From Streptomyces parvulus (lineage in GTDB: Bacteria; Actinomycetota; Actinomycetes; Streptomycetales; Streptomycetaceae): DNA of 64,000 nucleotides. Under the pieces are notes generated by a model. That model ran no database searches. It had not been told where the DNA came from and was given only the letters and a program-made list of their open reading frames with translations. Every line of letters starts with the position of its first letter. The first letter of the stretch is position 1. A program made the translations under genes and the position numbers. Positions 16,797 through 25,487 of this stretch are shown in pieces. Location: NCBI RefSeq assembly GCF_014648855.1, contig NZ_BMRX01000003.1:186001-250000 (forward strand). The letters are read 5' to 3'.

Positions 16797-17177
16797 TCAC
16801 ACCGCCTCGCCCAGCGCGGCGATCACGTCCGCCTTGCGCGGCTGCCCGACGGCGCGCCGCACGACCCGGCCGCCCGCGTCGAGCACCAGCACGGTCGGGG
16901 TCTTCCGTACGCCGAGGGAGCGGACGAGTTCCAGGCGGGCCTCGGCGTCGATCTCGACGTGGGCGACCCCCGGGACCATGCGGGCCACCTCGCCGAGCAC
17001 CCGCCGGGTGGCTCGGCAGGGGGCGCAGAAGGCGCTGGAGAACTGCACCAGCGTCGCCCGGGCGCCCAGTTCCTCCCCCAGGTCGGCCGCCTCGATGCGC
17101 GGGCCGGGGTGCCCGGACCGTCCGCCGTCGTCCTGCCCGCCCACCGGCGCGCCCCCGTTCCGCCGCTCGCGCGGCAC
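16797..17177 (-). CDS. Thioredoxin-like protein
   Basis: A 126-residue protein with a hydrophilic N-terminus and a thioredoxin fold from about residue 28: TLVQFSSAFCAPCRATRRVLGE with active-site Cys51-Ala-Pro-Cys54, HVEIDAE, and the cis-proline loop RKTPTVLVLD. CAPC departs from the classical CGPC, which usually shifts redox potential. There is no signal peptide, so it is cytoplasmic. No dedicated reductase is nearby. Confidence 0.85.
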   Translation of the reverse strand: MPRERRNGGAPVGGQDDGGRSGHPGPRIEAADLGEELGARATLVQFSSAFCAPCRATRRVLGEVARMVPGVAHVEIDAEARLELVRSLGVRKTPTVLVLDAGGRVVRRAVGQPRKADVIAALGEAV

Positions 17178-17365
17178 TCATGGGCACGCCGACATGGCGC
17201 ACCGCCGGTTCGGTCGTCCCCAGGTGCAGCACCCGCGGCGGCGTGGAGATTCCCGTCGACCATCGTCTTCCGGCCACCGGACGGGCGGACGAGTGATGAG
17301 GATCTCGCCGCATACGGGCACCAAGGCTGGTACACGGGCCGTTCTTGGGGCACGATCTGCGACAA

Positions 17366-17387
17366 GCCGTAAACCTACGGCTGCGTA
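17366..17387 (+). promoter_or_regulatory. Overlapping palindromes upstream of the acyltransferase gene
   Basis: GCCGTA-AACC-TACGGC (17366-17381) overlaps TACG-GCTG-CGTA (17376-17387), about 55 bases before the acyltransferase ATG. CTACGGnnnCGTAAC-like boxes recur, as I remember, before lipid genes in actinobacteria, so this could be the site of a lipid-responsive regulator. The rest of 17178-17441 shows no gene. Confidence 0.4.
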
Positions 17388-17441
17388 ACTTTCGACTGGG
17401 AGCCCCCTTCCCAGGCTGACAAGGAAGGGTCCGACCCGCCC

Positions 17442-18170
17442 ATGGCAGAACTCGCCTACCGCCCGGCCATCGGTCTCGCCCGCACCCTGTTCAAGGTGTG
17501 GGACCTCAAGATCGACTGCCAGGGTTCGGAGAACATCCCGCGCTCGGGCGGCGCCGTGCTGGTGAGCAACCACATCAGCTACCTGGACTTCATCTTCGAC
17601 GGCCTGGCGGCGCTGCCCCAGAAGCGGCTGGTGCGCTTCATGGCGAAGGAGTCGGTCTTCCGGCACAAGGTCTCCGGGCCGCTGATGCGCAACATGAAGC
17701 ACATCCCGGTCGACCGCAAGCAGGGCGAGGCGGCGTACGCGCACGCCCTGGACTCACTGCGGTCGGGCGAGATCGTCGGGGTGTTCCCGGAAGCGACGAT
17801 CTCCGAGTCGTTCACGTTGAAGAGCTTCAAGTCGGGTGCCGCGCGCCTGGCCCAGGAGGCCGGCGTCCCGCTGATCCCGATGGCGCTGTGGGGCACGCAG
17901 CGGCTGTGGACCAAGGGGCACCCGCGCAACTTCAAGCGCAGCCACACCCCGATCACGATCCGGGTGGGCGAGGCGATGGAGGCGTCCCGCGAGCAGTACG
18001 CGGGCGCGATCACCCGCCGGCTGCGCGAGCGTGTGCAGGAGCTGCTGGAGGCGGCGCAGCGCGCGTACCCGGTGCGCCCCAAGGGCGCGGACGACACCTG
18101 GTGGATGCCGGCCCACCTCGGCGGCACGGCGCCGACGCAGGAGCAGCTGCGCGCGGCCCAGGCGCACTGA
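17442..18170 (+). CDS. 1-acyl-sn-glycerol-3-phosphate acyltransferase (PlsC family)
   Basis: A 242-residue acyltransferase with the four family blocks: NHISYLDF (His44-X4-Asp49 catalytic motif), KHIPVDRKQGE, VGVFPEATISES and VPLIPMALWGTQ. It should acylate lysophosphatidic acid or another lysolipid at the inner membrane face. ATG preceded by AAGGAAGGG. It is convergent with the transglutaminase gene, with only ten bases between them. Confidence 0.92.
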   Translation: MAELAYRPAIGLARTLFKVWDLKIDCQGSENIPRSGGAVLVSNHISYLDFIFDGLAALPQKRLVRFMAKESVFRHKVSGPLMRNMKHIPVDRKQGEAAYAHALDSLRSGEIVGVFPEATISESFTLKSFKSGAARLAQEAGVPLIPMALWGTQRLWTKGHPRNFKRSHTPITIRVGEAMEASREQYAGAITRRLRERVQELLEAAQRAYPVRPKGADDTWWMPAHLGGTAPTQEQLRAAQAH

Positions 18171-18180
18171 GCCGGGCGGG

Positions 18181-18753
18181 TCAGAGCGCCGCGGGGAGGG
18201 TCGCCCACAGGTGCGGCCGGTCGGTGGCCGCCTTCAGGGCGGCCAGGACGGCCGGGTGCGGCGCGGCGTACAGCTCGGGGTAGTCCTCCTCGCCGGCGGC
18301 GCGGTCCGGCGTGAAGGCGAGCCGCTCCCCCGCCAGGGAGAACCGCGCGTCGACGCCGGGCTTGTTGCCGCGCGGGTCCTGGCGGTGCCAGGCGCCGTTG
18401 AAGCGTACGGCGACCAGTCCGTGCACCACGTCGAAGCGCTGGTAGCACAGGGCGGTCGGGATGTCCTCGGCCCGCAGCAGGGCGGTCAGCGCATGGGCCT
18501 TGGCGTAGCAGATGCCGGTGCGGCGCTCCAGGACGTCGGAGGCCCGCCAGGTGACGCGCGGGTCCCCGGAGTCCTGGGAGTGCGGGATGGTGTCCCGCAC
18601 GAATTCGAAGGCCAGGCGTGCATAGGCATACGAGTCGGCCGCCTCCTTGGCCAGTCCGCCGGCCACCTCCCTCACCCGCGGGTGGTCGTGGTCGATGACC
18701 TCGTCGGCGGCCAGATAGGCGGACAGGTCGGGCGTCTTCTGGATCAGCTCCAT
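18181..18753 (-). CDS. Transglutaminase-like domain protein
   Basis: A 190-residue transglutaminase/protease-like protein with a readable triad: Cys82 in RTGICYAKAHAL, His111 in VVHGLVAVRF and Asp126 in HRQDPRGNK. Upstream residues form the usual helical cap. There is no signal peptide, so it is probably cytoplasmic; the actual reaction (hydrolysis, amidation) is unknown. The ATG at 18753 was chosen over an in-frame ATG nine codons upstream because the promoter's -10 box would overlap the latter. Confidence 0.85.
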   Translation of the reverse strand: MELIQKTPDLSAYLAADEVIDHDHPRVREVAGGLAKEAADSYAYARLAFEFVRDTIPHSQDSGDPRVTWRASDVLERRTGICYAKAHALTALLRAEDIPTALCYQRFDVVHGLVAVRFNGAWHRQDPRGNKPGVDARFSLAGERLAFTPDRAAGEEDYPELYAAPHPAVLAALKAATDRPHLWATLPAAL

Positions 18754-18761
18754 GGCCGCAG

Positions 18762-18791
18762 AGCATAGAAACGCGGCCACCCGAACGTCAA
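18762..18791 (-). promoter_or_regulatory. Consensus-like promoter of the transglutaminase gene, leaderless
   Basis: On the minus strand TTGACG (18786-18791) and TATGCT (18762-18767) are 18 bases apart, close to the housekeeping sigma consensus. The -10 ends nine bases before the ATG, so the transcript should start essentially at the codon. A CCGCAT...ATGCGG inverted repeat (18807-18830) lies just upstream. Confidence 0.65.
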
Positions 18792-18840
18792 TGACTTTTC
18801 AGGTGACCGCATATCTATGCACACATGCGGGCCGGGCCGG

Positions 18841-19929
18841 TCAGCGCGCCATCTCCTCCTTGAGCGCCGCCACGAACGCGTCGACGTCGTCCTCGGTGGT
18901 GTCGAACGCGCACATCCAGCGGACGTCGCCGGCGGCCTCGTCCCAGAAGTAGAAGCGGAAGCGCTTCTGGAGCCGTTCGCTCACGTCGTGCGGCAGCCGG
19001 GCGAAGACCGCGTTGGCCTGCACCGGGTAGAGGATCTCCACGCCGTGCACGGCGCGCACGCCCTCGGCGAGGCGCTGCGCCATCTCGTTGCCGTGCCGGG
19101 CGTTGCGCAGCCACAGGTCCTTGGCGAGCAGCGCCTCCAGCTGCACCGACACGAAGCGCATCTTGGAGGCGAGCTGCATGGACAGCTTGCGCAGGTGCTT
19201 CATGTGGCGGACGGCGTCCCGGTTCAGGACGACGACCGCCTCGCCGAACAGGGCGCCGTTCTTGGTGCCGCCGAGCGAGAGCAGGTCGACGCCGACGGCG
19301 TTGGTGAACGTCCGCATGGGGACGTCCAGGGAGGCGGCCGCGTTGGCTATGCGGGAGCCGTCCAGGTGCACCCGCATGCCGTGGGCGTGGGCGTGTTCAC
19401 AGATGGCCCGGATCTCGTCGGGCGTGTAGAGCGTGCCCAGCTCGGTGCTCTGGGTGATCGAGACGACCTGCGGCATCGCGCGGTGCTCGTCGTCCCAGCC
19501 GTACGCCTGCCGGTCGATGAGGTCGGGGGTGAGCTTGCCGTCGGGCGTGGGCACGGTGAGCAGCTTCAGCCCGCCCATGCGCTCGGGGGCGCCGCCCTCG
19601 TCGACGTTGATGTGCGCGCTCTCGGCGCAGATCACCGCGCCCCAGCGGTCGGTGACCGCCTGGAGCGCGACGACGTTGGCGCCGGTCCCGTTGAAGACCG
19701 GGAAGGCCTCGGCGCCGGAGCCGAAGTGGCTGCGGATCACCCGCTGGAGGTTCTCGGTGTACTCGTCCTCGCCGTACGCCACCTGGTGCCCGCCGTTGGC
19801 CAGCGCCAGCGCGGCGAGCACCTCCGGGTGCGCGCCCGCGTAGTTGTCGCTGGCGAAACCGCGGACCCCGGGGTCGTGATGGCGACGCGCGTCGGTCTTC
19901 GGGGGGTTCACGGCTTCTCGGTCAGCCAC
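18841..19929 (-). CDS. Low-specificity L-threonine aldolase-type PLP enzyme
   Basis: A 362-residue fold-type I enzyme: FASDNYAGAHPEVLAAL at the start, EDEYTENLQ, the PLP Asp in RVHLDGSRIANAAA, and the PLP lysine Lys223 in LSLGGTKNGALFGEAVV. It should cleave L-threonine or allo-threonine to glycine and acetaldehyde. The GTG start lies 22 bases inside the end of the SDR gene, so translation is coupled. It is the last gene of the DUF6421-SDR-aldolase operon. Confidence 0.92.
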   Translation of the reverse strand: MADREAVNPPKTDARRHHDPGVRGFASDNYAGAHPEVLAALALANGGHQVAYGEDEYTENLQRVIRSHFGSGAEAFPVFNGTGANVVALQAVTDRWGAVICAESAHINVDEGGAPERMGGLKLLTVPTPDGKLTPDLIDRQAYGWDDEHRAMPQVVSITQSTELGTLYTPDEIRAICEHAHAHGMRVHLDGSRIANAAASLDVPMRTFTNAVGVDLLSLGGTKNGALFGEAVVVLNRDAVRHMKHLRKLSMQLASKMRFVSVQLEALLAKDLWLRNARHGNEMAQRLAEGVRAVHGVEILYPVQANAVFARLPHDVSERLQKRFRFYFWDEAAGDVRWMCAFDTTEDDVDAFVAALKEEMAR

Positions 19930-20654
19930 AGACGGTTTCCGTTCACTTCCGCGGCGGGCTTGTCCCAGACTCCGGCGACGGCCTCGGCGAGGTCACGCAC
20001 GTCCGTGAAGCCCGCGAACTTCGCGTTGGGACGCTCGGCGCGCATCGCGTCGTGCACCAACGCCTTCACCACCAGGATCGCAGCCGCCGACGTCGGGCCC
20101 TGCTCGCCCCCCGCCTTGCGGAAGTAGTCCGCCATCGCCAGGGTCCAGGCCTCGGCCGCGGCCTTGGCGGCGGAGTACGCGGCGTTGCCCGCGGTGGGGT
20201 TGCTCGCGCCCGCGGCGCTGATCAGCACGTACCGGCCCCGGTCGCTGCGCTGGAGCGCCTCGTGGAAGGCGAGGGAGGTGTGCTGGACCGTGCGGATCAG
20301 CAGCAGCTCCAGCAGGTCCCAGTCGTCGAGGTTGGTCTTGGTGAAGCTCTGGCTGCCGCGCCAGCCGCCGACCAGGTGGACGAGGCCGTCGACCCGCCCG
20401 AACTCCTGCTCGGTGCGGTCGGCCCAGGCCTGGGCAGCGTCCCGGTCGAGCAGGTCCACGGTCTCGCCGGTGACGCTGGCGCCGCCGTGCGCGTAGCGGG
20501 CCGCGTCGACGGCCTCCGCGAGCCGTTCCGGGTCGTTGTCCGAGCCGACGACCGTCGCGCCCGCCTCGGCGAGCCGCAGCAGGGCGGCCCGTCCGGCGGG
20601 TCCGCCCGCCCCGGCCACCGCGATCACCGCGCCGTCGAGCGCCCCGTTGCCCAT
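19908..20654 (-). CDS. Short-chain dehydrogenase/reductase
   Basis: A 248-residue SDR with the cofactor motif VAVAGAGGPAGRAALLRLAE, an acidic D (VGSDND) at the end of beta-2 suggesting NAD preference, LVHLVGGW, the catalytic Ser in VLISAAGAS and YSAAKAAAEAW with Tyr and Lys. The cofactor loop GAGGPAG is a variant of the usual TGxxxGIG. Middle gene of the operon: 56 bases after DUF6421 and overlapping the aldolase. Substrate unknown; the operon partners suggest a beta-hydroxy compound. Confidence 0.88.
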   Translation of the reverse strand: MGNGALDGAVIAVAGAGGPAGRAALLRLAEAGATVVGSDNDPERLAEAVDAARYAHGGASVTGETVDLLDRDAAQAWADRTEQEFGRVDGLVHLVGGWRGSQSFTKTNLDDWDLLELLLIRTVQHTSLAFHEALQRSDRGRYVLISAAGASNPTAGNAAYSAAKAAAEAWTLAMADYFRKAGGEQGPTSAAAILVVKALVHDAMRAERPNAKFAGFTDVRDLAEAVAGVWDKPAAEVNGNRLWLTEKP

Positions 20655-20710
20655 GGTCCTCGCCTCCCGAGCCTGTGCCTGCCGCGTCCGTGCCTGTCCG
20701 GTGCCGTCGC

Positions 20711-22108
20711 TCACGCGGCGGCCCGCTCGGCGCCGGCCGCGGTGATGCCCCGGGTAGAGGCAATCACCTTCTTCAGCTTCTTGGACAGCGCCTCGTAGAA
20801 CATGCTCAGCGGAAACTCGTCCGGCAGCACGTCGTCGACCAGCTTGCGCGGGGGCAGGGTCAGGTCGAGGGCGTCGGGGCCCTTCGCCCACTTCGAGCCC
20901 GGGTGCGGGGCGAGGTAGGTGGAGACCAGCTCGTAGCCGGCGAACCAGTGGACGATCTTCGGGCGGTCGATGCCGTCCCGGTAGAGCGTCTCGATCTCGG
21001 CGCACAGCTGGTTGGTGACCTCGGGGGCGCGCTGCCAGTCGATGAACAGCTTGTTGTCGGTCCAGCGCACGACGTCGTGCTTGTGCAGGTAGGCGAAGAG
21101 GAGCTGACCGCCGAGCCCGTCGTAGTTGCGCACGCGCTCACCGGTGACCGGGAAGCGGAACATGCGGTCGAAGAGGACCGCGATCTGCACGTCGCGGGCC
21201 TGCGGCACGCCGTCCGCCTCCAGCCGCACGGCCTCGCGGAAGGCGGTGAGGTCGCAGCGCAGCTCCTCCAGGCCGTACATCCAGAACGGCTGGCGCTGCT
21301 TGATCATGAACGGGTCGAACGGCAGGTCGCCGTGGCTGTGGGTGCGGTCGTGGACCATGTCCCACAGGACGAAGGCCTCTTCGCAGCGCTTCTGGTCGTC
21401 CACCATCGCGGCGACGTCCGCGGGCAGCTCGACGCCCAGGATGCCGACGGCGGCCTCCGTGACGCGGCGGAAGCGCGCGGCCTCGCGGTCGCAGAAGATG
21501 CCGCCCCAGGAGAAGCGCTCGGGGGCCTCGCGCACGGCGATCGTCTCCGGGAAGAGGACGGCCGAGTTGGTGTCGTAGCCGGCCGTGAAGTCCTCGAAGG
21601 TGATGCCGCAGAACAACGGGTTGTCGTAGCGGGTGCGCTCCAGCTCGGCCAGCCAGTCGGGCCAGACCATGCGCAGCACGACCGCTTCGAAGTTGCGGTC
21701 CGGATTGCCGTTCTGCGTGTACATCGGGAAGACGACCAGGTGCTGGAGGCCGTCCGCGCGGTTGGCGGCGGGCTGGAAGGCCAGCAGCGAGTCGAGGAAG
21801 TCGGGCACCCCGAAGCCGCCGTCGGCCCAGCGGCCGAGGTCGGTCACCAGGGCCTCGTGGTAGGCACGGTCGTGCGGCAGGAGCGGGGACAGCTCGCGGA
21901 CCGCCTCGGCGACACGGCGTACGGCGTCCTCGGCCGCACCGCGCCCCGGCGCGCCCTCGGCGTCGAAGTCGATCGACCCGTCCTTGGACTGCCATGGCCG
22001 GATCCGCTCCACGGCATCCTTGAGCACGGGCCACGCCGGGTGCTCCACCACCCTGCTCGCGGGAGGAATGTTTCCCTCCGCACCCACCTGCACAAGAATT
22101 TCCGTCAT
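20711..22108 (-). CDS. DUF6421 family protein
   Basis: A 465-residue soluble protein that I recognise as the actinobacterial DUF6421 family. It has conserved-looking histidine/acid-rich segments (WDMVHDRTHSHGDLPFDPF, about 248-267; CGITFEDFTAGYDTNSA) that could bind metal, and no signal peptide or membrane helix. It is the first gene of an operon with an SDR and threonine aldolase. Function unknown. ATG preceded by GGAGG (TGTGGAGGATGGGAC). Confidence 0.75.
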   Translation of the reverse strand: MTEILVQVGAEGNIPPASRVVEHPAWPVLKDAVERIRPWQSKDGSIDFDAEGAPGRGAAEDAVRRVAEAVRELSPLLPHDRAYHEALVTDLGRWADGGFGVPDFLDSLLAFQPAANRADGLQHLVVFPMYTQNGNPDRNFEAVVLRMVWPDWLAELERTRYDNPLFCGITFEDFTAGYDTNSAVLFPETIAVREAPERFSWGGIFCDREAARFRRVTEAAVGILGVELPADVAAMVDDQKRCEEAFVLWDMVHDRTHSHGDLPFDPFMIKQRQPFWMYGLEELRCDLTAFREAVRLEADGVPQARDVQIAVLFDRMFRFPVTGERVRNYDGLGGQLLFAYLHKHDVVRWTDNKLFIDWQRAPEVTNQLCAEIETLYRDGIDRPKIVHWFAGYELVSTYLAPHPGSKWAKGPDALDLTLPPRKLVDDVLPDEFPLSMFYEALSKKLKKVIASTRGITAAGAERAAA

Positions 22109-22336
22109 GTCCCATCCTCCACAAGAGAAGCTTGCGTCAGGACACCGTATGCGTACGAGGTTTCTCCCAGCAAGGGGAGCCCCCGTAAATTATCCTGCCG
22201 CACCCGGTGCTCCACCGCATTTTTTCCTGCGGGACGCCCAGGCTCGTATACCACGCGCGGCAGAGGGGAAACGGTCCCGCAGGGCCGTTAGGCTGCCGCC
22301 CTGCCACCGCCGACGTCGACGGAAGCGAGTCGAGCC

Positions 22337-23020
22337 TTGAACTTCCTCACCATCGGTCACCGCGGAGCGATGGGTCTCGAACCCGAGAACACCCTGCGCT
22401 CCTTCGTCACCGCCGAGCAGGCCGGCCTCGACGTCGTCGAACTGGACCTGCACCTCAGCAAGGACGGCGCGCTCGTCGTCATGCACGACGCCGAGGTGGA
22501 CCGCACCACCGACGGCACGGGTGCGATCGCCGAGAAGACCCTCGAGGAGCTGCGCGCGCTGGACGCGGGCCGCGGGGAGCGCGTCCCGGTCTTCGAGGAG
22601 GTGCTGGACGCCGTCTCCGTGCCGCTGCAGGCCGAGATCAAGGACGCGGCGGCCGCCCGCACGCTCTCCGAGGTGATGCTCCGCCGGGACCTGGTGGACC
22701 GGGTCGAGGTGATCTCGTTCCACGACGAGGCCATCGTGGAGATCGCCCGGCTGGTGCCGGGGGTGCGCACCGCCCTGGTCGCGCAGTACTACGGCCCCGA
22801 GGTCGTGGACCGGGCCGTGGAGGCGGGCGCCGGGACCCTGTGCCTGGACATCAACCGGATCACGCTGGAGATCGTGGAGCGCGCCCGCAAGGCGGGGCTG
22901 CGGGTCTTCTCCTGGACCGTCAACACCCAGGACCAGCTGCGGCTGGTGCGCGCCCTCGGCCTCGACGGTGCGACGACCGACTACCCGGAGATCAAGCGCA
23001 CCGGCCGCTTCACCGCCTGA
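22337..23020 (+). CDS. Glycerophosphodiester phosphodiesterase
   Basis: A 227-residue GDPD-fold TIM barrel: GHRGAMGLEPENT (His8, Arg9, Glu), VELDLHLSKDGALVVMHD (Glu35, Asp37, His50) and AEIKD hold the metal and acid-base residues. It hydrolyses glycerophosphodiesters to glycerol-3-phosphate plus alcohol. No signal peptide, so a cytoplasmic form. The start is TTG at 22337 since the frame opens exactly at the first barrel strand; GGAAG lies somewhat far upstream. Confidence 0.92.
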   Translation: MNFLTIGHRGAMGLEPENTLRSFVTAEQAGLDVVELDLHLSKDGALVVMHDAEVDRTTDGTGAIAEKTLEELRALDAGRGERVPVFEEVLDAVSVPLQAEIKDAAAARTLSEVMLRRDLVDRVEVISFHDEAIVEIARLVPGVRTALVAQYYGPEVVDRAVEAGAGTLCLDINRITLEIVERARKAGLRVFSWTVNTQDQLRLVRALGLDGATTDYPEIKRTGRFTA

Positions 23021-23024
23021 AGGC

Positions 23025-23564
23025 TCAGGCCAGCGGCTTGACCAGCAGCTCGAACCGCAGGTCGTCGCGCTGGGGGACGCCGAAGCGCTCGTCGCCGTAC
23101 GGGAAGGGGGTCATCTCTCCCGTACGGCGGTAGCCGCGGCGCTCGTACCAGGCGATGAGGTCCTCTCGGACGGAGATGACGGTCATGTGCATCTCCGCGA
23201 CGCCCCACTCCTCGCGGGCCCGCCGTTCCGCCTCGGCGAGGATCGCCCTGCCCAGGCCCGCGCCCTGGAGCACGGGGCTGACGGCGAACATGCCGAAGTA
23301 GGCGTTCGTCCCGCGGTGCTCCAGCTGGCAGCAGGCCACGACGCGGCCCTCCCGCTCGACCGTCAGCAGCCGGCTGTCCGGCGACTTCACGACGTCCAGC
23401 ACGCCCTGGGGGTCCGTGCGCTGTCCCTGGAGGATGTCCGCCTCGGTGGTCCACCCGGCCCGGCTGGACTCGCCGCGGTACGCGGACTGGATGAGTGCCA
23501 CGATCCCGTCCACGTCGGCTTCGGTGGCGTCGCGGTAGCTCAGGGGGCTGGCGGTGGTGTCCAT
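23025..23564 (-). CDS. GNAT family N-acetyltransferase
   Basis: A 179-residue acetyltransferase with a GNAT acetyl-CoA loop: YFGMFAVSPVLQGAGLGRAILAEAERRARE (Q/RxxGxG/A) and a C-terminal IAWYERRGYRRTGEMTPFPYGD strand. The substrate is unknown. It ends four bases from the convergent GDPD stop. The start at MDTTASPLSYRDA is preferred over in-frame codons upstream that would overlap the neighbouring VOC gene's promoter. Confidence 0.88.
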   Translation of the reverse strand: MDTTASPLSYRDATEADVDGIVALIQSAYRGESSRAGWTTEADILQGQRTDPQGVLDVVKSPDSRLLTVEREGRVVACCQLEHRGTNAYFGMFAVSPVLQGAGLGRAILAEAERRAREEWGVAEMHMTVISVREDLIAWYERRGYRRTGEMTPFPYGDERFGVPQRDDLRFELLVKPLA

Positions 23565-23643
23565 GGGTGGGGCGTTCTCCGGTTCGTTCGCTGGCGCGGC
23601 GCGGGCACCGACGAGCGTAACGCCGCCAGTAGGGTCGGGACGC

Positions 23644-24036
23644 ATGGTGCATGTACTCAGCAGCCGGATCCTGCTCCGGCCCACCGACCCCGAACGCTCC
23701 CGCGCCTTCTACGGCGAGCAGCTCGGCCTCGCCGTCCACCGGGAGTTCGGCACCGGCCCCGAGCGGGGCACCGTGTACTTCCTGGGCGGCGGCTTCCTCG
23801 AAGTGTCCGGGCGCTCCGAGGCCCCGCCGTCCCCGGCGCTCCAGGTGTGGCTCCAGGTCGAGGACGCCGCGGCGGCCCACGACGAACTGCGCGCCGAGGG
23901 CGTCGAGATCGTGCGGCCGCCGGTCGAGGAGCCGTGGGGGCTGGTGGAGATGTGGATCGCGGATCCGGACGGAACCCGGATCGTCCTGGTGGAGGTGCCC
24001 GCAGGGCACCCGCTGCGTTACCGGCCCGGTATCTGA
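23644..24036 (+). CDS. VOC (glyoxalase/bleomycin resistance) family protein
   Basis: A 130-residue single-domain VOC protein: SSRILLRPTDPERSRAFYGEQLGL, QVWLQVEDAAAAHDELRAEGVEI and GLVEMWIADPDGTRIVLVEV. These give two beta-alpha-beta-beta-beta units with the terminal Glu. Metal-dependent isomerase, dioxygenase or a binding protein are all possible. The start may be the ATG at 23644 or the next codon GTG. Confidence 0.82.
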   Translation: MVHVLSSRILLRPTDPERSRAFYGEQLGLAVHREFGTGPERGTVYFLGGGFLEVSGRSEAPPSPALQVWLQVEDAAAAHDELRAEGVEIVRPPVEEPWGLVEMWIADPDGTRIVLVEVPAGHPLRYRPGI

Positions 24037-24145
24037 GGGGCCTGCGGAAGGCGCAGTCCCCCGCCGGATGGCCCCGGCACCGGGGCGGCCTTAGCGTGCT
24101 GGGAGGGGCGGACGGCTCGTGTCCCGGCGGAGGAGGCCCCACGCG

Positions 24146-24910
24146 ATGAAGCTCCACGAACCGGTGACCGGCGGCCCCTGCTGGGCGGAGCTGGGCACCG
24201 ACGACCTGGCGGCGGCCGAACGCTTCTACGGCGGACTCTTCGGCTGGCGGCCCGAGACGGAGCCGGGGCAGCGGGCGAGTGGCCACACCGTCGCCCGCCT
24301 CGGCGGCGCCGCGGTGGCCGGCCTGACCCCCCTGTCGCGGCCCGGGCAGCCCGTCGCGTGGGACGTGGTGTTCGCCGTGCGCGACGCGGACACCGCGGTC
24401 CGCCAGGTGACGGCGGCCGGCGGGACGGTGGCCGAGGGACCCGTGGACGTGCCCGGCCACGGCCGCTTCGTGGTGGTCGTGGACCCCACCGGAGCGCTGT
24501 TCCAGCTGTGGCAACCCGGCTCCTTCACCGGCGCGGGAGTGCTGAACGCGCACGGCTCGCTGGGCTGGGTGGAGCTGCTGACCCGCGAGCCCGACCGCGC
24601 CGCCGACTTCTACACCACGGTGTTCGGCTGGACCGTCACCGCCTCGGCGTACTACCCGCAGTGGGGCATCGGCGGCGCGGACTTCGGGGGCATGGTGACC
24701 ATGGACGACAAGTTCCCGCACGAGGTGCCCGCGCACTGGCTGCCCTATTTCGCCGTGACGGACGTGGACACCGCGGCGGCCGGCGCCACCGACGGCGGCG
24801 GCACGGTGCTGATGGAGCCCGTCTCACCGCCCGACGGACCGCGGATCGCGGTACTGCGCGACCCGCGGGGCGCGATGTTCGGCGTGTACCGGGCGGGGGA
24901 CGAGCGCTGA
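24146..24910 (+). CDS. Two-domain VOC family protein
   Basis: A 254-residue protein with two VOC domains in tandem: the first from GGPCWAELGTDDLAAAERFYGGLFGW to FVVVVDPTGALFQLWQPG, the second from GSLGWVELLTREPDRAADFYTTVFGW to AVLRDPRGAMFGVYR. The start is fixed by AGGAGG about nine bases before ATG. Streptomycete relatives are annotated as 27 kDa antigen/hydroxylase-like proteins, without known substrate. Confidence 0.85.
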   Translation: MKLHEPVTGGPCWAELGTDDLAAAERFYGGLFGWRPETEPGQRASGHTVARLGGAAVAGLTPLSRPGQPVAWDVVFAVRDADTAVRQVTAAGGTVAEGPVDVPGHGRFVVVVDPTGALFQLWQPGSFTGAGVLNAHGSLGWVELLTREPDRAADFYTTVFGWTVTASAYYPQWGIGGADFGGMVTMDDKFPHEVPAHWLPYFAVTDVDTAAAGATDGGGTVLMEPVSPPDGPRIAVLRDPRGAMFGVYRAGDER

Positions 24911-24929
24911 GGGAGTCGCCGCCGCGGCT

Positions 24930-25487
24930 TCAGACCCGCAGCGCGTCGAGCCGGCCCTCCAGCTGGCCGAGCAGCCCGCCGAGGAGCGTCGCCAGCTCGT
25001 CCTGCCGCCGCCCGTCGACCCCCGAGAGGACGGCGGCCTCGTAGGAGAGCTGCTCGGGCAGGATGCCGTCGACGAGGTCGCGTCCGCCGTCCGTGAGGCG
25101 GACGTGCGCGACGCGGCGGTCGCGGGTGTCGCCGCGCCGATCCACCAGGCCTCGCTCGGTGAGCTGCTTGAGGCGCTTGGTGACCGCGGCGCCGGAGGAG
25201 AAGGTCTCGCGGGCGAGGTCGCCAGGGGTCAGCTCGTGGCCGGTGCGGCGCAACGCGCCGAGCAGGTCGAACTCGGCCCGGCTCAGGCCCGCCCGGCGGA
25301 GCGGGGCGTCCTCGGCCTGCTGGAGGAGCGCGGCGCAGCGGTTGATCCGGCCGATGATCTCCATCGGCCCGGTGTCGAGGTCCGGGTGGACCGCCCGCCA
25401 CTGCCGCACGACCGCGGCCACGGTGTCGCCGCCCGGCCCCCCTCTCCGGTCGCCCCCGGTCGCCGAGCCCCCGTCGGTTGCCGTCAT
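24930..25487 (-). CDS. MarR-family transcriptional regulator
   Basis: A 185-residue regulator with a glycine-rich N-terminus and a MarR winged helix: RAGLSRAEFDLLGALRRTG, LTPGDLARETFSSGAAVTKRLKQLTERGLVDRRGDTRDRRVAHVRLTDGG. Its ATG overlaps the stop of the FUSC exporter gene (ATGA at 25484-25487), so it is translated from the same mRNA. This is the classic arrangement of an exporter with its phenolic- or aromatic-responsive repressor; the pseudo-palindrome before the exporter is the likely target. Confidence 0.9.
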   Translation of the reverse strand: MTATDGGSATGGDRRGGPGGDTVAAVVRQWRAVHPDLDTGPMEIIGRINRCAALLQQAEDAPLRRAGLSRAEFDLLGALRRTGHELTPGDLARETFSSGAAVTKRLKQLTERGLVDRRGDTRDRRVAHVRLTDGGRDLVDGILPEQLSYEAAVLSGVDGRRQDELATLLGGLLGQLEGRLDALRV

